DNA of 12,070 nucleotides from Alistipes sp. CAG:514 (GTDB lineage: Bacteria; Bacteroidota; Bacteroidia; Bacteroidales; UBA932), in NCBI GenBank assembly GCA_000431015.1, contig HF986047.1, positions 1 through 12,070 of the forward strand, written 5' to 3'. Below the pieces are notes generated by a model that saw only the letters and a program-made list of their open reading frames with translations, did no database searches and had not been told where the DNA came from. The stretch's first letter is position 1; every line of letters begins with the position of its first letter. Positions 1 through 5,216 of this stretch are shown in pieces. The translations under genes and the position numbers were made by a program.

Positions 1-169
1 GGGGGCGGGAATCTGCGGGAAAGGCGCTCGCGGAGGAGAGGGCGCGCAATTCCAGTTTTTCTTTGACAATGTCCCTGTTGCTCTAAAGGTCAACAAACGG
101 TTTATTTTATGATTGGCAAACAGCATCTTGAAATAAATTCATTATCTTGCATAAAATTCTTCAAAGACA
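1..169. other. Window edge, possible tail of an upstream gene
   Basis: There is no complete gene here. All three + frames are open from the first base: one closes at 66, one at 86 and one at 112. One of them may be the C-terminus of a gene lying left of the window, but nothing in the short peptides lets me choose. The first 50 bases are very GC-rich and bases 60-169 are AT-rich, consistent with a coding end followed by an intergenic promoter region. An 8-mer, TATCTTGC at 143-150, resembles a Bacteroidota -7 box (TAnnTTTG), but there is no TTTG at the usual distance upstream. Confidence 0.3.
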
Positions 170-1069
170 ATGACTGACAAAAAAAAGGAAGAACTCAGGA
201 AAGCGATCTGCGCTAGCTATTCTGGGGTGTCGGAGGCGGAATTCTCGTTCATGATTTCGTTCTTCGACATGATGCAGGCTAAGGCTAATGGCTTTTCATC
301 AGCGAAAGGCGGCGGAAAGACCGAAGCGAAGGGCGGTGGAGGGTCCGAAGCGAATGGCGGCGGAAAGACCGCAGCGAAGGGCAACGGAAAGACCACGGAC
401 GAGGACGGGATAAAGACCAAGGCCAACCGGCTTGTGGACTCTGGCAGGCCGTCCAAGACTTACATACTCTACATCTCAATCGAGCAGTGTCCGGTCAAGG
501 TGTTCAGGCGGCTTAGGGTGCCGTCAAACCTCTGGCTGGGGAATTTGTCCGAGATGCTCATCCCAGCGGTTGGCTGGGCGGGATATCATCTTTCCCAGTA
601 CACCCAAGGCAATGTGGATTACACATCGAAAAGCAACATCGACGAGAATGAAAGGCTCGGTTTTGACTTCAACCACAGACAGATCGACGAGATGAGCGTC
701 ACTGTCGAGGACGTTCTGCCACTGAAAGGCAGCAAGATCATTTGGGAATATGACTTCGGGGATAGCTGGATCCATAACATCAAAGTCACATCGATCAGCG
801 ACGAACCGTGCGCGGCCGAGGATATTCAAGTGACATCGGGCAAGGGAGCCTGTCCTCCTGAGGATGTCGGAGGTGTGTGGGGCTATGCGCGGATGCTTGA
901 TGTCCTGTCCGGCAAGGTCGATGACCCGGAAGAGAAGGCTTCCTTCGAAGAGTGGCTCGGGCTGGAGAAAGGCGAGCGATTCGATCCTGATGAGTTTGAT
1001 CCAAGCATAGCCAACGAGGACATCGAGGATCTTGTCAAGTTGATCGAGGAAGGCAAAGACGACTTTTAG
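170..1069 (+). CDS. pRiA4b ORF-3-like family protein with octapeptide-repeat linker
   Basis: A 299-aa protein. The C-terminal two thirds (about residue 95 onward) match the plasmid pRiA4b ORF-3-like family (PF07929). Visible hallmarks are YDFGDSW at 194-200 followed by His202, CPPEDVGG at 228-235, and an acidic Asp-Pro-rich tail. The family is widespread in bacteria and found on mobile DNA; its biochemical role is not established. Residues 1-44 form a short, probably helical, Lys/Glu-rich start. Residues 45-76 are four tandem octapeptides of the type AKGGGKTE, which I do not know as a usual part of this family and which probably act as a flexible linker. The ATG at 170 is the first in frame; no Shine-Dalgarno sequence is obvious. 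It lies 29 nt upstream of the peroxiredoxin gene and may be co-transcribed. No signal peptide or membrane segment is seen, so it is likely cytoplasmic. Confidence 0.85.
   Translation: MTDKKKEELRKAICASYSGVSEAEFSFMISFFDMMQAKANGFSSAKGGGKTEAKGGGGSEANGGGKTAAKGNGKTTDEDGIKTKANRLVDSGRPSKTYILYISIEQCPVKVFRRLRVPSNLWLGNLSEMLIPAVGWAGYHLSQYTQGNVDYTSKSNIDENERLGFDFNHRQIDEMSVTVEDVLPLKGSKIIWEYDFGDSWIHNIKVTSISDEPCAAEDIQVTSGKGACPPEDVGGVWGYARMLDVLSGKVDDPEEKASFEEWLGLEKGERFDPDEFDPSIANEDIEDLVKLIEEGKDDF
302..397 (+). repeat. Four tandem 24-bp coding repeats
   Basis: Four consecutive in-frame 24-bp units (302-325, 326-349, 350-373, 374-397) encode AKGGGKTE, AKGGGGSE, ANGGGKTA and AKGNGKTT. The units differ at a few positions but keep exact length, so the number of units can change without a frameshift. 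They sit between the N-terminal helix-like segment and the conserved domain of the host protein. Confidence 0.93.
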
Positions 1070-1098
1070 GAATATAGAAATTATAGAAATTCAGGAAT

Positions 1099-1551
1099 AT
1101 GTTGGAGATTGGAACAAAGGCGCCGGAGTTCGTGGGTACGGACGAGAATGGCAAAGAGGTCAGCCTCAATGACTTCAAGGGACATAAACTTGTACTTTAC
1201 TTCTATCCTAAGGACAGCACTCCGGGCTGCACGGCGGAGGCGTGCGACCTGCGGGACAACTACCACCGCTATCTGTCGCTTGGCTATCAGGTACTCGGGG
1301 TCAGCAAGGACTCTCCGGCTTCCCACCGGAAGTTCATCGAGAAATATTCACTCCCCTTCCATCTGATCAGCGATCCGGACTGCGTCATCCTGAAGGCCTA
1401 CGAGGCCTGGGGACTCAAGAAACTCTACGGCAAGGAGTCGTGGGGAACCCTGAGGACGACCTACGTGATAGACGGCGATGGAATCATCACCGACGCCATC
1501 GGCAAGGTCAACACCAAAGACCACACCTCCCAGATTCTCGGAGAAGAATAG
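1099..1551 (+). CDS. bcp: Thioredoxin-dependent thiol peroxidase (Bcp/PrxQ)
   Basis: A 150-aa peroxiredoxin of the Bcp/PrxQ group, full length for the family. These enzymes reduce H2O2 and organic hydroperoxides in the cytoplasm, with electrons from thioredoxin. The active-site motif YPKDSTPGCTAEAC is at 36-49: Cys44 is the peroxidatic Cys, and Cys49, five residues on, is the resolving Cys typical of atypical 2-Cys PrxQ. Thr41 and Pro42 precede Cys44 as required, and Arg119 in LRTTYVID fits the conserved active-site Arg. The start at ATG 1099 gives the usual MLEIGTKAPEF opening and is preceded by CAGGAAT. It follows the pRiA4b ORF-3-like gene by 29 nt; no promoter was seen in the gap, so read-through is likely. 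No clear hairpin terminator follows the stop. Confidence 0.95.
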   Translation: MLEIGTKAPEFVGTDENGKEVSLNDFKGHKLVLYFYPKDSTPGCTAEACDLRDNYHRYLSLGYQVLGVSKDSPASHRKFIEKYSLPFHLISDPDCVILKAYEAWGLKKLYGKESWGTLRTTYVIDGDGIITDAIGKVNTKDHTSQILGEE

Positions 1552-1596
1552 GTGTTTCCCCTACCGCAACAGTTCTGCATGTAAAGACACTCCAAG

Positions 1597-1770
1597 ATGC
1601 TTCTGGCTGAAATTCTGTCCAGAAAATGGGCACTTGACAGCAAAAGGGCGGAAAGAATTGCATCCGACGCTCGCAAAGCCCCCCTCGCATGCGGCCATAT
1701 GGTGAAATTCTGTCGTCCGCCGCAAGGCTCTCAACGGAGATCTGCCGGCGGCCAGACACAATTCATGTAA
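1597..1770 (+). pseudogene. Possible gene remnant, 57-codon ORF
   Basis: ATG 1597 opens a 57-aa frame beginning MLLAEILSRKWALDSKRAER. The first ~40 residues have a protein-like, amphipathic-helical composition (Leu, Arg, Lys, Ala, Glu) reminiscent of the opening of helical-repeat proteins. The last ~17 residues run through the 50-bp repeat and become Gln/Arg/Ser-rich and non-protein-like. I read this as the surviving N-terminus of a decayed gene; a chance ORF is a real alternative. No ribosome-binding signal is evident. Confidence 0.25.
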
Positions 1771-1820
1771 ACAAAGGCTCTCAACGGAGATCTGCCGGCG
1801 ATCAAGCACGATTCATGTGG
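1724..1820 (+). repeat. 50-bp tandem duplication (about 1.9 copies)
   Basis: Bases 1724-1750 are repeated exactly (27/27) at 1774-1800, a period of exactly 50 bp. The following ~22 bases (1751-1772 and 1801-1822) are a diverged copy sharing the octamer ATTCATGT. When each copy is read from its own AAG, both give KALNGDLPA followed by similar residues (A-R-H-N-S-C and I-K-H-D-S-C). This suggests that a piece of coding DNA was duplicated. Because 50 is not a multiple of three, the duplication itself would break a reading frame. Confidence 0.9.
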
Positions 1821-1923
1821 ACTAAGAGCGGCTGGGAATCAGACGGATGCCGTTGACGAAAAGCCCGAAGACGGCGAAGTCATTTCCACTGACAAACACT
1901 TTTTCCCGAAAGCGAAGCAGCCA

Positions 1924-1976
1924 ATGCCGTCACATCCAGCGAGGCTGGACGCGGCGGCCCGGGAGAAGGACGGCAT
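1924..1976. repeat. Inverted repeat with inner hairpin upstream of the YD-repeat gene
   Basis: ATGCCGTC (1924-1931) pairs with GACGGCAT (1969-1976), a perfect 8-bp outer stem. Inside it TCCAGC (1935-1940) pairs with GCTGGA (1944-1949) across a 3-nt loop, followed by a GC-rich stretch. No T-tract follows, so it is not a typical intrinsic terminator. It ends 18 bp before the next start codon and could structure the 5' leader of the downstream mRNA. Confidence 0.45.
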
Positions 1977-1982
1977 ACAGCA

Positions 1983-1996
1983 ATATTCAGGAATAT
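1983..1996 (+). promoter_or_regulatory. Palindrome over the start region
   Basis: ATATTC (1983-1988) and GAATAT (1991-1996) form a perfect 6-bp inverted repeat with a 2-nt spacer. It spans the AGGA-like ribosome contact and the first two bases of the ATG at 1995. It is too tight to be a stable RNA hairpin but has the symmetry of a protein-binding site. It may also be a chance result of the recurrent CAGGAATATG start context. Confidence 0.3.
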
Positions 1997-2405
1997 GCGA
2001 ATTAAATCACTCATAGTCATCATCTTGTCGCTTTACGCCATTTCATTGGAAGCGCAGGACATGAAAGCGACGAAAAGTAACCTGACCGTCAGGGAATGGA
2101 ACATCGACGCAGGATCCAACCAGAAAGTACTCGACCATCTGACGATCTACAACGAGAACGGCAAGAAGGTTGAGGAGGCTGAATATGACCGCAAAGGGCA
2201 GAAGTGGCGCAAGCGGTATGAATATTCCAGGGACGGAAGGTTGGAACGCGTGCTGACCTACAATTCCGCGAACAGACTCGACAACATCCGGAAATTCGAA
2301 TTCAACGAGTTAGGCCGGAAAAAGACTGAATATGTCTATGACTCCAAGGGGAAACTCAAACGATGCAAGGTGTATGAATATTCCGTCGCGACCTCTGGAG
2401 ATTGA
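1995..2405 (+). CDS. Small secreted protein with YD/RHS-like repeats
   Basis: A 136-aa protein with an N-terminal signal peptide (MRIKSLIVIILSLYAISLEA, cleavage likely after Ala20; no lipobox Cys), so it is exported to the periplasm or surface. Residues ~50-130 carry four or five short degenerate units built on Tyr-x-Tyr/Asp and Gly, for example EYDRKGQKW, EYSRDGRLE, EFNELGRKK and VYDSKGKLK. These resemble single YD/RHS-type beta-hairpin repeats found in many Bacteroidota secreted proteins. The function is unknown. ATG 1995 sits in CAGGAATATG; the next start, that of the VTC gene, lies inside its 3' end with a 32-nt overlap. It therefore looks like the first gene of the VTC-DUF4956-DUF2490 cluster. 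The overlap argues for translational coupling, but whether its function is linked is unproven. Confidence 0.75.
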   Translation: MRIKSLIVIILSLYAISLEAQDMKATKSNLTVREWNIDAGSNQKVLDHLTIYNENGKKVEEAEYDRKGQKWRKRYEYSRDGRLERVLTYNSANRLDNIRKFEFNELGRKKTEYVYDSKGKLKRCKVYEYSVATSGD

Positions 2406-3204
2406 CCGCTGCCTTCTTGATCGCTTCGATCCCATCACACTTGAGAGGATGGACTCCATAAGGCTCATGAACCGCATCGAAACAAAGTACGTCACTGACA
2501 TTCTGCTGCTCAGGGAAATACTGGAAGACGCGCAAAGACAAGGCTACCTTGTCTTTGAGTCAGACGGGGAACGGATCCAGGCCTACGACAGCATCTACTT
2601 CGACACTTCCGACCTCAGGATGTTCCGAGAGCATCGCAGAGGGAAACTCGTCAGGCAGAAAATACGCACCCGTGTCTACCTCGGTTCCGGTCTCTGCTTT
2701 CTTGAGGTCAAGAAAAAGAACAACCACTCAAGGACACGCAAGAAGCGTGTCGGAGTGCCTCCGGACGATTTCCTGGACTTCCGGGAAGATCCGGAAGCAT
2801 GTCTGTGGCTGGCCTCCCACTCGTGTTATCAAAGCTGTGAAATCTTCCCGTCCGTGGAGACAATGTTCAATCGCATAACACTGGTGAACAAGAATCTCAC
2901 CGAGAGGCTTACGATAGACATTTCGGTGACATTCAAGAATTTACGTACCTCATCGGAGGCCAGTCTCGGCACCGCCGCGATCATCGAAATCAAACAGGAC
3001 GGAAGGCTTGGAAGCAAGATGAAAGACATTCTCCTCAAACATCGGGTCAAACCGATGAGGGTCAGCAAGTACTGCCTCGGAGTCGCACTCACTGACCCGA
3101 AAGTAATTCCGGGCAGATTCAAGTCCAAAATCAGATTTATTGACAAACTGAACAAAAACCGCTACACAATATGCTACAATCCAGTTTTACACCGACCGCT
3201 TTAG
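2374..3204 (+). CDS. VTC-domain protein, polyphosphate polymerase-like
   Basis: 276 aa from ATG 2374 (an in-frame ATG at 2332 would add 14 residues). I prefer 2374 because related Bacteroidota proteins start shortly before the RFDPITLERMDSI... segment. The sequence matches the VTC domain (PF09359), the tunnel-fold catalytic domain of eukaryotic polyphosphate synthase Vtc4 and a relative of CYTH/triphosphate-tunnel enzymes. Candidate tunnel residues are RIETK (34-38), RQKIRTR (94-100), LEVKKK (110-115, Glu111 and Lys113), EIK (205-207) and SKY (231-233). The alternating basic and acidic residues fit nucleotide, phosphate and metal binding. No membrane segment or signal peptide, so it is cytosolic or bound to the membrane through a partner. 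It overlaps the preceding gene by 32 nt and the following DUF4956 gene by 34 nt. Polyphosphate synthesis is inferred from the family, not shown. Confidence 0.88.
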   Translation: MNIPSRPLEIDRCLLDRFDPITLERMDSIRLMNRIETKYVTDILLLREILEDAQRQGYLVFESDGERIQAYDSIYFDTSDLRMFREHRRGKLVRQKIRTRVYLGSGLCFLEVKKKNNHSRTRKKRVGVPPDDFLDFREDPEACLWLASHSCYQSCEIFPSVETMFNRITLVNKNLTERLTIDISVTFKNLRTSSEASLGTAAIIEIKQDGRLGSKMKDILLKHRVKPMRVSKYCLGVALTDPKVIPGRFKSKIRFIDKLNKNRYTICYNPVLHRPL

Positions 3205-3944
3205 ACGAAAGCGAACTGCTCGGAATCCAGACGCTCACCGACCCGGTGATGAGTACAGCGCAGAGCCTGTCGGAACTTGCGATAAGGTTCTTCCTCAATC
3301 TTTTGTCCTGCTGGGTGATTGTCAGGCTGCTGTACTACCCGAAGAGCCGCAGGAAAGACTATGTGTTCACATTCCTGACTTTCTCCTCGGCGATGCTGCT
3401 ACTGCTCTATGCGATGGGCAGGGTGGATGTCGGGGTAGGTCTGACCCTCGGACTTTTCGCGATCTTCGGAGTGATCCGCTACAGGACGGAGACCGTCCCG
3501 ATCCGTGAGATGACCTATCTGTTTGTCATCATCGCCATCGCCGCCGTCAATGGTCTGACTCCACTGTACGTGGTCGCCGGTGTTCCGGACAACAATCCTC
3601 ATTATGCTCTCAGCTCAGGTGACGTGCTTCTTGCCTTGGCAGCCAACGCCTTGTCCATCATCCTGATACTGGTGCTGGAGAACAGCCGCGGCCTTAGAAG
3701 GTCAGCTTCAAAGATCATCCTCTACGACAGGATAGACCTGATTGTACCGGAGCGACGTGACGAACTCTTCAAGGACATTGAGGAACGATGCGGGATAACT
3801 CCTGTCGATGTCACCATCGGCAACATAGACTTCCTCAAGGACTCCGCCTACATCAAAATCTACTACAACACAGAGTCCTGTGCCGACACGACACTTGACT
3901 CCATCATAAGGGACAAGCAATTAATCGATAATCAAACTTTATAG
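3171..3944 (+). CDS. DUF4956 polytopic membrane protein
   Basis: 257 aa, matching DUF4956 (PF16316). About five hydrophobic segments are visible: ~38-56, 65-82, 85-102, 114-135 and 151-169. A soluble C-terminal domain of ~85 residues follows, with an alternating, ferredoxin-like pattern (IILYDRIDLIVPERR..., VTIGNIDFLKDSAYIKIYY). The most conserved stretch, LFAIFGVIRYRTETVPIREM (95-114), lies at the junction of segments 3 and 4. It carries four charged or basic residues (Arg103, Arg105, Glu107, Arg112) next to the membrane, plausible for an anion or phosphate path. DUF4956 genes commonly sit beside VTC-domain genes; the family has no established activity. The start at 3171 overlaps the VTC gene by 34 nt, and the DUF2490 gene follows after 5 nt. 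I infer a membrane partner of the VTC enzyme. Confidence 0.88.
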   Translation: MLQSSFTPTALDESELLGIQTLTDPVMSTAQSLSELAIRFFLNLLSCWVIVRLLYYPKSRRKDYVFTFLTFSSAMLLLLYAMGRVDVGVGLTLGLFAIFGVIRYRTETVPIREMTYLFVIIAIAAVNGLTPLYVVAGVPDNNPHYALSSGDVLLALAANALSIILILVLENSRGLRRSASKIILYDRIDLIVPERRDELFKDIEERCGITPVDVTIGNIDFLKDSAYIKIYYNTESCADTTLDSIIRDKQLIDNQTL

Positions 3945-3949
3945 GATTC

Positions 3950-4747
3950 ATGAACAGAATAACCAAACTCTCAACCAGTGTGTTTCTCCTGCTCGCTATG
4001 CTGGCATATTCAAACACAGAGGCATCCGCACAGGAAATCAATGGCCGCGTCTATGCGGAGGCTGACTGGAAGGTCTCCAAAGGCTTCCACCTTAACGCCG
4101 AGTACCAGCTACGCACCAAGGACTCGTTCTCGGGCATTGAAAGGAATCAGTTCGCCCTCGGCGCATCCTACAAGATCAACAAGTACCTCAAGGCCGGAGC
4201 CGACTACACATTCATCGGCCACTATGCCAACTCCACAGGCAAATTCAAGCCCCGTCACAGGGTGGCCGGCAATCTGACCGGCATGGTTGACGCCGGCTAC
4301 TGGCGCTTCTCGCTGCGGGAAAGGCTTCAGCTCACCCACAAGGCCTATGGTGTGAATCACTATCAGGAGGTTCCCAATCATCTGGAACTCAAATCAAGGC
4401 TGATGGTAAAATACAGAGGATTCAGGACAGTGTCGCCCTATGCCTACATCGAGTTGCGGAACACATTCAACGATCCCAAGTGCGACGCCAACTACGACTC
4501 ATCCACCGGCACGTGGAGCGGCTACGAGTTCCTCGGCTACACCCACGCCTACGTCAACCGTGTCCGCGGAGCCCTCGGTCTGGAATGGATCCTGAGCTTG
4601 CGGCACGCACTTGACTTCCGGTTCATGTACAACTACTACAACGAGCTGGACATCGACACGGACAAATCCGGCACCATGCTCAAGTCCCTCGCATGGCAGA
4701 ACCCGAAAGTCGCGACTCTCTGCTTCGGCTACAAGTTCGCGTTTTAA
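3950..4747 (+). CDS. DUF2490 outer-membrane beta-barrel protein
   Basis: 265 aa with a signal peptide (hydrophobic core VFLLLAMLAY, cleavage likely after ASA at ~27) and then alternating amphipathic beta strands to a C-terminal Phe (GYKFAF), the outer-membrane barrel signature. It matches DUF2490 (PF10677), a small barrel family of Bacteroidota and Proteobacteria with no assigned substrate. Strand pairs are separated by charged or Tyr-rich turns, for example YAEADWKVSKGFHLNAEYQL and FALGASYKINKYLKAGADY. It follows DUF4956 by 5 nt, so it is translated from the same mRNA, and a strong terminator lies ~150 nt after its stop. Its place in the cluster suggests an outer-membrane exit or sensor for whatever the VTC-DUF4956 pair handles; this is inference. 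Confidence 0.87.
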   Translation: MNRITKLSTSVFLLLAMLAYSNTEASAQEINGRVYAEADWKVSKGFHLNAEYQLRTKDSFSGIERNQFALGASYKINKYLKAGADYTFIGHYANSTGKFKPRHRVAGNLTGMVDAGYWRFSLRERLQLTHKAYGVNHYQEVPNHLELKSRLMVKYRGFRTVSPYAYIELRNTFNDPKCDANYDSSTGTWSGYEFLGYTHAYVNRVRGALGLEWILSLRHALDFRFMYNYYNELDIDTDKSGTMLKSLAWQNPKVATLCFGYKFAF

Positions 4748-4833
4748 GTAAGCGTTAATGAATAAGTTGGTAAAGATTTGGCGGTATTTTCGAGGATAGC
4801 TCTCTTTTGGTAGAAGGAGTGTGCCGGTGGCAC

Positions 4834-4965
4834 ATGACTGATGAGAAAACACATTTAGACCGATGGGTATATTCCGGTTACAGGCACGAAGATGCGACAA
4901 GGATCAAAAAGTTCCTTGTCGCTTTTTCTTGTCACTGTCCAACACAAGATGACGTACCTGAGTAG
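4834..4965 (+). CDS. Doubtful 43-aa ORF
   Basis: ATG 4834 opens a 43-aa frame starting MTDEKTHLDRWVYSGYRHED with two Cys near the end (CHC). A purine-rich AGAAGGAGT lies ~14 nt upstream, longer than usual spacing and partly within a small hairpin. The codons look coding-like, but the ORF spans the strong terminator at 4894-4927, so a full-length message would have to escape termination. I recognise no family. The hairpin-plus-terminator layout could instead mark a small non-coding RNA or simply the 3' UTR of the cluster. Confidence 0.15.
   Translation: MTDEKTHLDRWVYSGYRHEDATRIKKFLVAFSCHCPTQDDVPE
4894..4930 (+). terminator. Rho-independent terminator of the VTC cluster
   Basis: GCGACAAGGA (4894-4903) pairs perfectly with TCCTTGTCGC (4913-4922), a 10-bp stem with a 9-nt loop. 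Five T residues follow directly (4923-4927). It is oriented to stop + strand transcription from the upstream cluster. Confidence 0.93.
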
Positions 4966-5112
4966 GCGGACAAAAGATAAGCGGCAGAGAAGGGTGAATA
5001 ATTTCTCATCACAATTGCTTTCCAGTTGAAATCCAAATAAAAATGGATCTCGATTTTAACAGTTAATATGGTAGTGTTTCATCGAGTGTGTCCGGAGCCG
5101 GTCCCTCGGACT

Positions 5113-5127
5113 CTTTAGATATGCAAA
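5113..5127 (+). repeat. Left terminal inverted repeat core
   Basis: CTTTAGATATGCAAA matches the inverse of 6379-6393 at 13 of 15 positions. It is the best-preserved part of the left end of the IS256-type element. Confidence 0.7.
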
Positions 5128-5145
5128 TATAATCAGTTTTCTTTT

Positions 5146-5216
5146 GGCTCGCTCCGCTTCGGCAACGGGCGAAGGGGAGCGAGGCCGCTTCGGCAACGGC
5201 CGAAGCGGAGCGAGCC
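5146..5216. repeat. GC-rich double palindrome (REP-like)
   Basis: An 18-bp perfect inverted repeat, GGCTCGCTCCGCTTCGGC (5146-5163) and its complement at 5199-5216, encloses 35 nt. The same DNA can be read as two direct 30-bp units, 5154-5183 and 5185-5214, identical at 28 of 30 with a 31-bp period. The second unit folds alone as CCGCTTCGGC-AACG-GCCGAAGCGG (10-bp stem, 4-nt loop). No T-tract follows on either strand, so it is not a standard terminator. It lies in the 3' part of the broken transposase frame and is shaped like a dispersed palindromic element. Confidence 0.85.

Larger units (their letters stand above)
1552..1994. other. 443-bp gene-poor region with repeats and possible gene debris
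   Basis: No recognisable intact gene. The region holds a 50-bp tandem repeat (1724-1820) and a repeated 12-mer TGAAATTCTGTC (1608-1619 and 1703-1714). A 57-codon ORF runs 1597-1770. A start-less open frame of about 80 codons runs 1771 to about 2015, in coding-like codons with an acidic middle. An inverted repeat lies at 1924-1976. The open frames abut or overlap in different registers, as expected of a decayed gene, but I recognise no parent family with confidence. No Bacteroidota promoter consensus was found for the downstream cluster. Confidence 0.5.
4748..5083. other. Intergenic region with terminator and possible small ORF
   Basis: Between the DUF2490 gene and the insertion sequence there is no recognisable gene. 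It holds a small perfect hairpin TGTGCC-GGT-GGCACA (4820-4834), the terminator at 4894-4927, and a 43-codon ORF (4834-4965) that would read through that terminator. Bases 4966-5083 are AT-rich and I see nothing in them apart from the stop of the broken transposase frame at 5063. Confidence 0.5.

Noticed and set aside
1724..1820. Direct repeats with ~23-bp spacing, considered as a minimal CRISPR array
   Set aside because: Only two copies, the spacer-like part is itself a diverged repeat, and no cas gene is present; a simple 50-bp tandem duplication explains it.
1847..2005. 52-codon Arg/Ser/Thr-rich ORF before the YD-repeat gene
   Set aside because: Composition looks like an off-frame reading; the adjacent frame has more natural codons, and it overlaps the next start.
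2332..2373. Fourteen-residue longer start for the VTC protein
   Set aside because: The extra residues are not family-like and would lengthen the overlap to 74 nt; ATG 2374 is closer to the conserved start.
5146..5216. GC-rich palindrome as transcription terminator
   Set aside because: No T-tract follows the stem on either strand.
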